Of a stretch of 64,000 nucleotides of DNA, positions 1-8,358 are shown one piece after another. A program made the position numbers and the translations under genes. This stretch comes from Shewanella gelidimarina (GTDB lineage: Bacteria > Pseudomonadota > Gammaproteobacteria > Enterobacterales > Shewanellaceae): assembly GCF_023283945.1 (NCBI RefSeq), contig NZ_JAKIKW010000022.1, positions 30,905 to 94,904 of the forward strand, in the 5' to 3' direction. The notes beneath the pieces are model-generated. The model was not told the DNA's origin. It ran no database searches and saw only the letters and a list, made by a program, of their open reading frames with translations. Numbering within the stretch: position 1 is the stretch's first letter; the number at the start of each line of letters is the position of its first letter.

Positions 1-346
1 TAGCAAGCAAGATATCACCAGGAGAACCCAGTGCCATGATTTGCTTAGAGAAGATCTCATCGTAGCTATAGTCATTGGCAATTGCGGTAATGGTTGATGT
101 GTCACAGCTCAGTGCGATAGCGGGTAAAGGTGGACGCTCTATTTCGTAGCGATTCAATAACTCTGCAGAAAAATGCTGCGCATCACCTGCGCTACCGCCA
201 TTACCACAAGCTAAAATTTTATTGCCATTTAACAAACAATTCACCATCATTTCTGCCGCTTTGGCAAGTGACTCTGGCAATGCTTCTGAAGCATCAATTT
301 TGGTTTGAATGGATTCAGTAAAGCTGTCTTTAATGCGCTCTAACAT
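1..346 (-). CDS. diaA: DnaA initiator-associating factor, SIS domain (partial)
   Basis: The reverse strand from the ATG at 346 reads MLERIKDSFTESIQ and continues to the window edge, so only the N-terminal 115 or so residues are present. The sugar-isomerase (SIS) nucleotide/sugar-phosphate loop is visible as ACGNGGSAGDAQHFSAEL. In the family, DiaA binds DnaA and promotes its assembly at the replication origin; the fold is shared with phosphoheptose isomerase GmhA. The order lpoA-yraN-diaA on one strand, facing rsmI, is the conserved gammaproteobacterial arrangement and favours DiaA over GmhA. A GGTAA ribosome site precedes the ATG. Confidence 0.9.
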   Translation of the reverse strand, partial: MLERIKDSFTESIQTKIDASEALPESLAKAAEMMVNCLLNGNKILACGNGGSAGDAQHFSAELLNRYEIERPPLPAIALSCDTSTITAIANDYSYDEIFSKQIMALGSPGDILLA

Positions 347-407
347 GGAGTTACCTTATATCTATATATAGCGTTTTAGCAAACGCGCAAATTAAAATTA
401 AATCGGT

Positions 408-749
408 TTAAAAAGCGTCGCGGATCCATTGTATGCCAGAGGGATCGGCGGCGATAACATCGAATCGGCAGATAGCGTCGATTCGGTTTAATTGTATGTA
501 ATGGCTCGCCGCTTTTCTTAAGCGCCGAACTTGAGCCAAGCTCAATGCGTTAACGGCTCCACCATATTGGGTATGGGTGCGATACTTAACTTCGATGAAT
601 ACCCAATCGTTACCATCGCGCATAATAATGTCTATTTCACCAAAACGATAGCGTACGTTTTGTTCGACAAACTTAAGCCCATGGTGTTCCAAATATAGTC
701 GCGCGGCGACTTCAGCTGCTTGTCCTTTAACCGCTGTTTTCTCTTTCAA
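408..749 (-). CDS. yraN: YraN family (UPF0102) nuclease-like protein
   Basis: This 113-residue protein has the compact UPF0102 fold. The restriction-endonuclease-like core is visible as GEIDIIMRDG followed by FIEVKYR, giving the D...ExK metal-binding arrangement. The cellular role of the family is not settled. The start is taken as TTG at 749, because AAGGA lies about 10 bases upstream and no in-frame ATG or GTG is available between it and lpoA. It sits between lpoA and diaA on the same strand and is probably cotranscribed with them. Family assignment is firm; the start codon is less certain. Confidence 0.87.
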   Translation of the reverse strand: MKEKTAVKGQAAEVAARLYLEHHGLKFVEQNVRYRFGEIDIIMRDGNDWVFIEVKYRTHTQYGGAVNALSLAQVRRLRKAASHYIQLNRIDAICRFDVIAADPSGIQWIRDAF

Positions 750-834
750 ATTCGCTGCATCCTTGTGGCGGTATTTGAATATAGCGCAAAAGCCCGAAGT
801 GTTGTTACTCAGCGTTGGACATTTACATGTCAGC

Positions 835-2700
835 TTAAAGCGGGCGCAAGTTACCTCGTTGGTAGCGACCCCAGCTCAATTGACGATTAATCGTGCCGTC
901 GTGTTGAACTGATAATGTGCCGCTACGGCCAGAAAACTGGTAGCCAGGCAGTGCACGCATCTGCGCAAGTTTACCGACTAAATCGAGCGCGTCATAGCCC
1001 ATAATGTATAAGCGTTTGCGACTGTTGCTCCAATTAGGCCATAACTCATTTACCATACGAGTTTCGGTATTGGGGGTGATTAACCAAGGAATGTCGCTAA
1101 TGGTGAGGTTATTCAACTCGGTTGCGGTTTCACGCGTATTACTTTCAACTCGGCTGCGGCTGGTGGTATAGAGAGGCACTGGCTGTGCAAATACACTGAA
1201 GTTGACATCAATAAACGGTTTCAATAAGACTAAATCACGGCTAGCAGAGATCATATAAATCGCGTCGATATCACGGCGCGAACGAAAATCAGCTTCAATT
1301 TTCGGTACCAAAATGGCCTTAATGCGCGCAATACGCTCTTTGCTGTCGATAACGCCTAGTGCCTTTTGGACCGTGACCTTCATTTTATCGCCAGCATCAT
1401 AGTAATGAATCTCGGCAGGCTTACGAGTCAGTTGTTGCCAAGCATCGCTAAAGCTGTCTGCCATACGGTGGCCGACAGCATCATTACTGACTAACAGCAA
1501 AGGTTGCTCTATGCCGTCATTATACAATCGTTGCGCCGCATCAATCGCTTCATCTGTGGGTGACAAGGCAAAGAAAAATTTATCATCTTGTGCGGTAAAA
1601 TTATCAATATGGTTTAAGTACAGCTGCGGAATACTCTTAGCTACAATGGGTTCGGCTGCCGGGGTGACCGCTGTTATTGCTGAAACTGGAGTCATTTCTT
1701 GTAACTGTTCCACTTCAGACTGCAGTAGTGGCCCAATAATAAACTCAGCGCCTGCTGTTACTGCCTGTTGATAAGCCAGCGGTGCGCCAAGGGCTGTATC
1801 AAAAAAATTGACTGCTACACTGTCATCGCCGGTCGCCATGTAATTAGCAATAATACCTTGCTTTACAGTATCTGCAACAGAGGCTCTTGGGCCTGTGAGT
1901 GGTAACAGTACCGCAATATTTTTAGGCTGATATGGCTTAGTGTTAAGGGCCTTCTCGAGATCGGTTGGTAACTTTGCTGCTGCAGGGTGATTAGGGTTAA
2001 GTTGTTGCCAGCTACCGAGTTGGCGCACTAGATCATTTGGGTTAATGGCGTAATGTTTAGCGATATAGGCTAACTGTACCCAGCCTGCAAAAATAGGATT
2101 GGTGCGGTCATCGCGAAAACTGAGTAGTGTTTTTTCGTTAATGGGCTGCAGTGAACGCCAGATTTCATTGTTAACATCGTAAGCTTGCGTCGGTGGTAAG
2201 TACTGGCTCAATAAGCTCAGCTGTCTAACTTGTTCTATCGGCTGATTGACCTGCTGATAAAGTCGCGCCTTAAATTGGTAATAGCTCACCCACTGCCAAT
2301 TTGGTAATGTCCAAGTGCTAGGATAGTCGAGCGTTTTCAGCGCATGATCATACGTTGAAATCACCTCTAAAACCCGCGCGGAAAGATATTTGTGCTCTGC
2401 GAGTAATTCAGGTTTTTGTGTCATATCTTGTGCGATAGACTTTAATGTTTTGTCTGCAGTGTTGGCATTACCTTCGTTGAGAAATGCATGCGCTGCCAAT
2501 AAAACATACTTATCACGCGTTTCACGGTTTTTTTCACTGGCGGCTAGCGCCAAATACTGTGATGAAGCCATTGTCACCGCAGACAAAGAAACTTGTGTCT
2601 TTTCAGTCTTTACGGGAGCCGTAGAGGTGCCACAACCGAATAAAACTGCAGATAAAATCGCGATTGAGATAAATTTAGTTGAATTCAGTCTTTTTAACAC
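835..2700 (-). CDS. lpoA: Penicillin-binding protein activator LpoA
   Basis: The 621-residue product is an outer-membrane lipoprotein that activates the peptidoglycan synthase PBP1A from the periplasm. A lipoprotein signal is seen at residues 1-23 with the lipobox LFGC. The N-terminal part (about residues 30-240) is helical and TPR-like, and the C-terminal part from about 255 (NIAVLLPLTGPRASVADTVK) resembles a periplasmic-binding-protein fold, as in known LpoA. The size matches the family. It is divergent from rsmI with about 100 bp between them, and heads the yraN-diaA run. Confidence 0.93.
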   Translation of the reverse strand: MLKRLNSTKFISIAILSAVLFGCGTSTAPVKTEKTQVSLSAVTMASSQYLALAASEKNRETRDKYVLLAAHAFLNEGNANTADKTLKSIAQDMTQKPELLAEHKYLSARVLEVISTYDHALKTLDYPSTWTLPNWQWVSYYQFKARLYQQVNQPIEQVRQLSLLSQYLPPTQAYDVNNEIWRSLQPINEKTLLSFRDDRTNPIFAGWVQLAYIAKHYAINPNDLVRQLGSWQQLNPNHPAAAKLPTDLEKALNTKPYQPKNIAVLLPLTGPRASVADTVKQGIIANYMATGDDSVAVNFFDTALGAPLAYQQAVTAGAEFIIGPLLQSEVEQLQEMTPVSAITAVTPAAEPIVAKSIPQLYLNHIDNFTAQDDKFFFALSPTDEAIDAAQRLYNDGIEQPLLLVSNDAVGHRMADSFSDAWQQLTRKPAEIHYYDAGDKMKVTVQKALGVIDSKERIARIKAILVPKIEADFRSRRDIDAIYMISASRDLVLLKPFIDVNFSVFAQPVPLYTTSRSRVESNTRETATELNNLTISDIPWLITPNTETRMVNELWPNWSNSRKRLYIMGYDALDLVGKLAQMRALPGYQFSGRSGTLSVQHDGTINRQLSWGRYQRGNLRPL

Positions 2701-2802
2701 AGGTCTTCACTCTGGTAAGATGCTGTCAACAGTTTAACCTGCTCTTACGCTTGGCGAAAGTCTTGTTAAAAACTCTTGCTATAAGTTACTACAGAGGTAG
2801 AT

Positions 2803-3645
2803 ATGGACCTGTCGGTCGCGCTTTACATTGTTCCCACACCAATCGGGAATTTAGGGGATATCAGTAGCCGTGCAATTGAGGTGCTTAATCAAGTGTCGCT
2901 CATCGCCTGCGAAGATACACGCCATAGTGGTAAGTTGTTGAGTCACTTTGGTATTGAGACGCGTAAAACCGCGCTGCACGACCATAACGAACGTGATAGA
3001 GCTCAGTGGATTATTCAAAAACTGGGCTATGGTGAATCGGTGGCACTTATCTCCGATGCTGGTACACCACTGATCTCAGATCCTGGATACCACCTAGTGA
3101 AGCAGGTACGCGAAGCGGGCTTTAATGTTATCCCATTGCCAGGCCCTTGCGCAGCTATCACCGCGTTGAGCGCTTCAGGCTTACCCTCAGACCGTTTCAC
3201 TTTTGAAGGTTTTTTACCGTCTAAAGAGAAAGGACGTTTCGATAAGCTAACCGCGCTTAAAGAAGATCCACGCACCTTAATCTTCTATGAGTCACCGCAC
3301 CGTATCGTCCACAGTTTAGAATCGATGGTCGCCGCGCTTGGGGCTGACCGTGAAATTGTAATGGCGCGCGAAGTGACCAAAACGTTCGAGACCTTTCTGT
3401 CTGGTCCCGTAGGCGATGTGCTGCAAATGGTTAAAGACGACCCTAACCAGCAACGCGGCGAAATCGTGTTGATGTGTCATGGCCACCGCAGTGATGAAGA
3501 GTCTGAGTTCTCTACCGTGGTGATTGAAACACTAAAACTGCTTTGTGAAGAGTTGCCATTAAAGAAGGCCTCAGCCATTGCAGGGCAGATCTATGGCATT
3601 AAAAAGAATGCGCTTTATAAGCACGGTTTAGCGATCGGCCTCTAA
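2803..3645 (+). CDS. rsmI: 16S rRNA (cytidine-1402)-2'-O-methyltransferase
   Basis: A 280-residue tetrapyrrole-methylase-fold protein that methylates the ribose of C1402 in 16S rRNA using S-adenosylmethionine. The N-terminal motif LYIVPTPIGNLGDIS and the internal LISDAGTPLISDPG and PLPGPCA motifs are diagnostic of RsmI. The length is normal. The ATG at 2803 is preceded by AGAGGT. It is divergent from lpoA, the conserved arrangement in enterics and Shewanella. rnpB follows 75 bp downstream with its own promoter. Confidence 0.95.
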   Translation: MDLSVALYIVPTPIGNLGDISSRAIEVLNQVSLIACEDTRHSGKLLSHFGIETRKTALHDHNERDRAQWIIQKLGYGESVALISDAGTPLISDPGYHLVKQVREAGFNVIPLPGPCAAITALSASGLPSDRFTFEGFLPSKEKGRFDKLTALKEDPRTLIFYESPHRIVHSLESMVAALGADREIVMAREVTKTFETFLSGPVGDVLQMVKDDPNQQRGEIVLMCHGHRSDEESEFSTVVIETLKLLCEELPLKKASAIAGQIYGIKKNALYKHGLAIGL

Positions 3646-3682
3646 CGTTAGGCACATTGCGAGAGACTAAGTGTGAAAGTAG

Positions 3683-3712
3683 TTGGTTTGTTGGTGGAGC
3701 TTAGGCTATACT
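3683..3712 (+). promoter_or_regulatory. Putative rnpB promoter
   Basis: A TTGGTT-like -35 (3683-3688) and a TATACT -10 (3707-3712), about 18 bp apart, place a start site at or next to the first base of the RNase P RNA (about 3720). The following GCGCCG is GC-rich, as is common for strongly and constitutively expressed stable RNA genes. Confidence 0.6.
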
Positions 3713-3719
3713 CCGCGCC

Positions 3720-4042
<323 letters not shown>

Positions 4043-4062
<20 letters not shown>

Positions 4063-4102
4063 CTTTCCACGTAGAAGGCCTCACAGCAATGTGAGGCCTT
4101 TT
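4043..4102 (+). repeat. attL: rnpB 3' end and terminator
   Basis: Left attachment-site copy. It shares an 18-bp block, GGCTTATCGGCCAACTCA (4043-4060), and a 28-bp terminator block (4075-4102) with the right copy. The 14 bases between the two blocks differ between the copies (ACCTTTCCACGTAG here), so the crossover point should be in one of the two identical blocks. Which one cannot be decided from sequence alone. Confidence 0.82.
4075..4102 (+). terminator. rnpB intrinsic terminator, also the int leader
   Basis: A perfect hairpin (AAGGCCTCACA, a GCAA loop, then its complement) followed by a T tract. The 3' arm contains GTGAGG (4091-4096), which lies 6 bases upstream of the integrase ATG at 4103. 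The same bases therefore look like terminator stem and ribosome-binding site. An identical 28-bp copy occurs at 11929-11956. Confidence 0.9.
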
Positions 4103-5545
4103 ATGTTTCTGCCTGTGCTACAAAGTGGGTCACAACCTGTGACACACAAGATCCCCTATACATTCCAGCGTAATGGGGTCTATTACTTGAGGGTTCGCAT
4201 ACCCAAAATTATCCAAGAGAACACCAACCTTCCGCCAATCATGCGGCAAAGCCTACAGACGAAGTCCTCAAGAATAGCTATTACGCTGGTTAACCAGATA
4301 ATTAGCCAAATTAATGATCTTAGGAGTTCTCTCATGACTACAAAAATCGCAATGACCTTTGCATCCGTTACGACCTTCCATGACAACGGTAAACCGCACA
4401 GTTTAACCAAATACGATTCCGGTAATGACAACAGTGATAGTGATAGCGCAATCAAGCACTCATTAGAGCTTGAAAAGGTGAATGCTCAACATCGAGTTGC
4501 TGATAACTCAGTAGAGCTTGAAGAGGGCGGTATGAAGCTCTCAGAAGCAATTGAGGCTTATAAAAAATGGCGAGACAAGTCAAAGCCTGTAGGCAGCAAA
4601 AGTAGAGGGCTTAGTAACAAAGTCGCCCAATCTCGGTATTCGAACTTCAGTATATTATTGCTGGTGCTCGGGGATAAAGATGTTAAAACCATTTCTAAAT
4701 CTGACGTTAGAAAAACAATGACAGTAATTGAGAATATGCCGAGAAGGAATGTAAAGCCTTACTGTCAGAATAAGGACTTATCTGTATGGGTGGAAGCTGC
4801 TAGCAAGCGCCAAATACCTGATGAGGACTTGATTTCATCAAAGTCAGTAAAAGAGGCATTTAAAGACTATCAATCTCTGTTTTCGACGTTTTTAGTTAAC
4901 AATGAGTTCATTCTCGATGCGTCCCCTACTACTGGACTGAAGATTACTTCGCAAAGTCGGTCATATGCTCCTTTTTCACTTGAGCAGATGAATTCGATTG
5001 TTAGTTATTGGAGGGGACAACAAGACACTGACTATAAATGGATTATCTTGCTGGCTGCTTATACGGGGGCGAGGCGAGGTGATATCTTTAACTTAAAACT
5101 ATCTTCAATCAAGTTTGATGATAGCTGTAATAGACATTACCTATTCATTGAAGAAGGCAAGACAGATGCTGCTCGTAGAAAGATTCCGATACATCAAGAA
5201 TTAGTCAACATGGGCTTTCTGACATTTCTTGAACAAAAATCTGCTGGACACTCGTTAGAATTTAAACTGTTTAGAGCATTCAAGACTGATTGCTATATAA
5301 CTACTCGATTTGCCGCTAGTTTGGAAAGCCTGTCAATTGATAAACTTAGTGATGAGAAAAGACGGCGATCATTTCATAGTCTAAGGCATGCAATGATAAC
5401 TGAATCAATGAAATATAACGAAATGCACTTAGTGCAAAGAGTAGTCGGTCACGAACTTTCAGAAGCTGGTATTACCAAAAAGTATACTGGTGAGTTTGAG
5501 CTGAAAAATTATTTAGGTGTAATTGATTGTTTGGATTGGCGATAA
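4103..5545 (+). CDS. Tyrosine recombinase / integrase of the rnpB element
   Basis: A site-specific recombinase expected to insert and excise the element. The N-terminal part (FQRNGVYYLRVRIPK) is the arm-binding-like region. A core-binding helical domain spans about 145-280. The catalytic domain shows the first Arg in AYTGARRGDIF, HxxR in HSLRHAM, and a C-terminal VGHE...KKYTGEF with the likely nucleophilic Tyr. The start is taken as ATG at 4103, because GAGG lies 6 bases upstream; an in-frame GTG at 4091 is inside the terminator stem. The start codon falls at the edge of attL, so expression probably depends on the attachment-site junction. Confidence 0.93.
   Translation: MFLPVLQSGSQPVTHKIPYTFQRNGVYYLRVRIPKIIQENTNLPPIMRQSLQTKSSRIAITLVNQIISQINDLRSSLMTTKIAMTFASVTTFHDNGKPHSLTKYDSGNDNSDSDSAIKHSLELEKVNAQHRVADNSVELEEGGMKLSEAIEAYKKWRDKSKPVGSKSRGLSNKVAQSRYSNFSILLLVLGDKDVKTISKSDVRKTMTVIENMPRRNVKPYCQNKDLSVWVEAASKRQIPDEDLISSKSVKEAFKDYQSLFSTFLVNNEFILDASPTTGLKITSQSRSYAPFSLEQMNSIVSYWRGQQDTDYKWIILLAAYTGARRGDIFNLKLSSIKFDDSCNRHYLFIEEGKTDAARRKIPIHQELVNMGFLTFLEQKSAGHSLEFKLFRAFKTDCYITTRFAASLESLSIDKLSDEKRRRSFHSLRHAMITESMKYNEMHLVQRVVGHELSEAGITKKYTGEFELKNYLGVIDCLDWR
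4113..4129 (+). repeat. Left copy of 17-bp end repeat (possible integrase arm site)
   Basis: CTGTGCTACAAAGTGGG occurs here, just inside the left end, and identically at 11816-11832, 66 bp inside the right repeat. Both copies continue into ACAA a few bases later (TCACAA here, ATACAA there). Near-terminal direct copies in the same orientation suit arm-type binding sites for integrase or excisionase. A shortened copy, CTGTGCTACA, is at 11967-11976 beyond attR. Confidence 0.55.
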
Positions 5546-5582
5546 CAAGCTGTTAGTTAGTATCAGGGTGTAATTCATACGA

Positions 5583-5610
5583 ACGTGTCAGTAGGATTAT
5601 GCTGGCACGT
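5583..5610 (+). terminator. Possible int terminator hairpin
   Basis: ACGTGTCAG and CTGGCACGT form a 9-bp stem with one G-U pair around a 10-base loop, 38 bp after the integrase stop. The following ATTT is only a weak T tract, so termination is uncertain. Confidence 0.4.
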
Positions 5611-6196
5611 ATTTGGACACAAATGGTTGTGAGGGGTAACTGTTTCAACTTATCTCTAATAAAAGTTTATCTTGATGCTACTAAATTAAATTAGAGTTTA
5701 GATAGCAACGTCGTGTTTTCAGATGATGATAGTTTGACTATTTATGATTAGTTGATAGATAAAGCTCTCAAATGATTAAGGCGAATGTCTTCGTAATGTC
5801 ACGTTAGTTACTCTAAATTTGAATATTACAGTTACAGCCCACCTCTTTTATCCATGAACTCCCCATCAGATGTATTTCATTATGTTTTTATTTCGCATTT
5901 TGGGGTTCCTATATGACTTTCTCATGTATTAAAAATAAAACTCAAGACAGCTCATTAACGGTTTTCGGTTAAAACCTCTTAGAAATAGAGGCTTGCAGGC
6001 ATCTATTTTTAAATATTTTCAAATATTTTGTTATCTACTTTTCAGGTTGAGATGATATTTTTTAATCTTCTTTTTTGTTTTTCTGAAATGTTTTTATTCT
6101 CGTCAAATATCTTTAACTTTGATTCGATTTCAAATGCAAATAAGTAATACCTCTGGAGAGTTATTACTTTTGAAATGCATAGTAGTAGCGGGCTCG

Positions 6197-6375
6197 TGGG
6201 ATCTTACTATTGTATTGGTGGGATCTTGCGGTGATTATTGAAAACGGGATCCCGTTATTTGCACCTACTGCGAATCGCAATTGAATGGCTCTTATTTGAC
6301 GAGATCGTCAGTTAGATATTCTGGATCTTGATATGCAAAACTGAATGGGATCTTACTGTTGTAACAGTGAGGGGT
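6197..6375 (+). promoter_or_regulatory. Repeated GGGATCTT motifs (iteron- or operator-like)
   Basis: TGGGATCTTACTATTGTA (6197-6214) and TGGGATCTTACTGTTGTA (6346-6363) differ at one base. Shortened copies lie between them: TGGGATCTTGCGG (6219-6231) and CTGGATCTTGAT (6321-6332). There is also a perfect palindrome, AACGGGATCCCGTT (6243-6256). The last full copy extends into the dyad ACTGTTGTAACAGT (6355-6368), which recurs as ACTATTGTAACAGT at 7017-7030. The cluster lies just upstream of the 6435 gene. It may be an operator array for that gene or iterons of an origin. Confidence 0.5.
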
Positions 6376-6434
6376 GTTGCAAAATAATATGAGGATGGTA
6401 AAATTTAAACAATGCAAGAAAGAAGGGGTTAGAG

Positions 6435-6914
6435 ATGTTCGATAATCTAGATTTTAAAACAGTCACGTCAGTAGGTAGATCAGGTTCAAATGATTTGATC
6501 AGCATTACTCATAACGATTCTGGTAGTAAAAGTGAACTGATGTTTCGCCTGAGTAAAGAGGTAATGGATAAAGCGGGCTTTGAGTATAAAGACAAAGTTA
6601 TTATCCAGTTTGCTCAAGAAGATAGCATTTGTAGAATACTCAAAAGTGATGAGCAAGGGTCAGTCACCTTGAGCAAACAGGTTCAGAAGAACCCTCTGTC
6701 TGCCAGTATTATCCGTCTGACTTTTAAATATGGCTTACCTAACTTTCTAGAAAGAGAAAGTAAAAGAGATAGTAAAGAGTATAAGAAAGTTAAATACGTT
6801 CATGAAGACGAGAAGATTCAATATGACTCCAATATTGGCCAGTTGACCTTTAAATTGAAGTTAGAGGAGAAAGAAGAGAAAGGCGATATTGCAAAGGAAA
6901 ATGAGGAGGTGTAA
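6435..6914 (+). CDS. Unknown element protein, 159 residues
   Basis: Not recognised with confidence. The N-terminal two thirds are a beta-rich, small-domain pattern (MFRLSKEVMDKAGFEYKDKVIIQF...), reminiscent of short phage proteins with an AbrB-like or other DNA-binding beta fold. The C-terminus is charged and Lys/Glu-rich. AGAAGGGG lies upstream of the ATG. It sits directly downstream of the repeated GGGATCTT motifs, so it may bind them or be controlled through them. The function is not assigned. Confidence 0.65.
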   Translation: MFDNLDFKTVTSVGRSGSNDLISITHNDSGSKSELMFRLSKEVMDKAGFEYKDKVIIQFAQEDSICRILKSDEQGSVTLSKQVQKNPLSASIIRLTFKYGLPNFLERESKRDSKEYKKVKYVHEDEKIQYDSNIGQLTFKLKLEEKEEKGDIAKENEEV

Positions 6915-6937
6915 TTATGATTATCCATAATTGAAAA

Positions 6938-6957
6938 AGGCACCCATAAAAGGTGCC
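6938..6957. terminator. Hairpin after the 6435 gene
   Basis: AGGCACC and GGTGCCT form a 7-bp stem around CATAAA. A run of five A on the left gives a T tract on the minus strand and only a weak one on the plus strand, so it best fits termination of minus-strand transcripts or a two-way block. Before it, a GGAGG plus ATG would encode only five residues (MIIHN) and is probably chance. A second hairpin (AAGATGC/GCATCTT) follows at 6982-7001. Confidence 0.45.
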
Positions 6958-7016
6958 TAAATCGAGATTGATCTACATTACAAGATGCCTGCAAGCATCT
7001 TGGACGACCAAACTTC

Positions 7017-7030
7017 ACTATTGTAACAGT
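7017..7030. promoter_or_regulatory. Third copy of the ACTRTTGTAACAGT dyad
   Basis: ACTATTGTAACAGT differs by one base from 6355-6368 and shares its first nine bases with the copy at 6206-6214. It lies about 80 bp before the tiny Cys-rich gene at 7113, in the position of a promoter. A shared regulator for the 6435 and 7113 units is a reasonable inference. Confidence 0.4.
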
Positions 7031-7112
7031 AGTAATCTTAGCCGTCCGCGTAGTGTAAATCAATACATATATTCCCCAATGGGGACTAGTTGAATATTAC
7101 TAGGAGTCAGAA

Positions 7113-7244
7113 ATGACCTGTAATTTGAATTTACACAACAAATTGAGAGTTAGAACTCCGATTTGCGAGAACGCGGGAATCCAGCTTTGCTTGTGGTGTG
7201 CCCGTACTGATATTAACTGTACAGAGGGCTACTGCTATGAGTAA
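7113..7244 (+). CDS. Small Cys-rich protein, 43 residues
   Basis: An ATG at 7113 follows an excellent ribosome site (AGGAG, 8 bases upstream) and opens a 43-codon frame beginning MTCNLNLHNKLRV and ending EGYCYE. It has six Cys, including CLWC and two more near the C-terminus, so a small zinc-binding knuckle is possible. The stop overlaps the start of the next tiny gene (ATGAGTAA), a typical sign of translational coupling. No family is recognised. Its support is the ribosome site, the coupling and the Cys spacing. Confidence 0.55.
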   Translation: MTCNLNLHNKLRVRTPICENAGIQLCLWCARTDINCTEGYCYE

Positions 7245-7365
7245 GAAAGATTATACCCACATTGAAGATGGTTACGTTTACTGCACCAAGGTTAAACATT
7301 GGCGCTCCGGTAAATTCATCTACCCAAAGACATCGAAATACTTCCGATTTAAGATTGGAAAGTAA
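7237..7365 (+). CDS. Small basic protein, 42 residues
   Basis: The frame begins MSKKDYTHIEDGYVYC and ends FRFKIGK. It is strongly basic and rich in Tyr and Lys. It overlaps the Cys-rich gene by 8 bp and also has AGAGGG upstream. A clear terminator follows within 13 bp (7378-7400), which supports a real two-gene unit of 7113-7365. Short proteins with this 'HxxxGYVYxT...GKxIY' pattern are, as far as I recall, common in small marine mobile elements, but I know no function. Confidence 0.6.
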   Translation: MSKKDYTHIEDGYVYCTKVKHWRSGKFIYPKTSKYFRFKIGK

Positions 7366-7377
7366 GCGATAGTCCCT

Positions 7378-7400
7378 AAGACCCGCTATGTGCGGGTCTT
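7378..7400 (+). terminator. Terminator of the tiny two-gene unit
   Basis: AAGACCCGC and GCGGGTCTT form a perfect 9-bp stem around TATGT, followed by ATTATAT. Confidence 0.75.
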
Positions 7401-7766
7401 ATTATATCTTTAAGTGGTAGATAACGACCCTATGGTTTTAAATTCCTTCAGCCTCAATGCTGCATGGGAGTAGCTATAAAATACAGCTTGTTGTTTAAAC
7501 TCATTTTGAGGCGTGCGTTTGCTAGCTAAGGTGGTGTCTCTTTTTTTTCTCAAGTGAGACTATTGATAACGGCGTGTTCACTAAGTATGCCTGAGTGAAT
7601 AGAGCCTTTCGTGTTGAGCCATGCGGTTTTGAAGGTTAACTGAACACATCGAAATGAAATGTATTTGCTTATAAACTGAATGCAGCTAGATGTGCCCATT
7701 GTTGCTATGGCGGAGAAGAACTTCTGTAACGTAAAGTGCAGATAACAACAATATTTTGAATGTGGC
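7401..7766. other. Intergenic stretch with no gene seen
   Basis: 366 bp between the small two-gene unit and the end of the serine recombinase gene. No frame has both a ribosome site and coding character. There is an eight-T run near 7535 but no convincing terminator stem. Nothing else is recognised. Confidence 0.5.
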
Positions 7767-8318
7767 TCAATGACTTGCTTTGATCTTGTAAACCGTAGAA
7801 ACCCCGATCTTTAACTGTTCGGCCACAGCTTTTACAGTCAGACCTTGGGCGAGTAATTCTTCTACCTGCTCTTTGCTGACCTTTATGCTCGGTCTGCCCA
7901 TGTGTTTACCTTTGGCTTTAGCAGCTGCTATACCTTCAGCTTGTCGCTCTCTGATTAATCCGCGTTCCATTTCAGCCACACTGGCTAGAATAGACAGCAC
8001 ACCTTTCTGAGCGGCCGTCATCGAACCGTAGAAGCTCATTCCTTCTTTATGAAATTGTATGCCGACCCCTTTAGAGCTTAGATGCTCTACAAGCTTTACA
8101 GCGTCTCCAGCCCCAGAACGACAGACACGATCTAAAGAGTGAATATGCAATATATCGCCTTCTCTAAGGTAATTGATGCATTCATCTAAAACTGGGCGCT
8201 TGATACTGCTTGCTGATGCCTTTTCTTCAAACACCTTGTCTATTTCAATATTCGGAAATGTTTGACGGTCAGTGTTTTGCTCAATGGTTGAGACTCGAAT
8301 ATAGGCGATGTTTGACAT
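7767..8318 (-). CDS. Serine recombinase (resolvase/invertase family)
   Basis: A 183-residue small serine recombinase. The N-terminal catalytic domain shows AYIRVST with the nucleophilic Ser, then HSLDRVCRSG with the conserved Arg residues. The long E helix follows (about 100-135). A C-terminal helix-turn-helix (LTVKAVAEQLKIGVSTVYKIK) binds DNA. The size is that of Tn3-type resolvases and DNA invertases. It is the only minus-strand gene in the left part of the element, and dyads that could be its target lie directly upstream. It could resolve element multimers, or be a degenerate excision/inversion function. Confidence 0.92.
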   Translation of the reverse strand: MSNIAYIRVSTIEQNTDRQTFPNIEIDKVFEEKASASSIKRPVLDECINYLREGDILHIHSLDRVCRSGAGDAVKLVEHLSSKGVGIQFHKEGMSFYGSMTAAQKGVLSILASVAEMERGLIRERQAEGIAAAKAKGKHMGRPSIKVSKEQVEELLAQGLTVKAVAEQLKIGVSTVYKIKASH

Positions 8319-8358
8319 GTTGACTATCCATAAAGGTCTAAGAGAATTTGATAATAAC

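Larger units (their letters stand above)
5546..6434 (+). other. AT-rich intergenic region of the element (889 bp)
   Basis: No credible protein-coding gene is seen. The left part contains a hairpin after int (5583-5610) and the words GGACACAAATGG and GTGAGGGGT shared with the right end. The middle (about 5640-6180) is very AT-rich and has poly-T/A runs. The right part (6197-6375) holds repeated motifs described separately. The region is a candidate for regulatory or replication-origin function. Confidence 0.5.
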
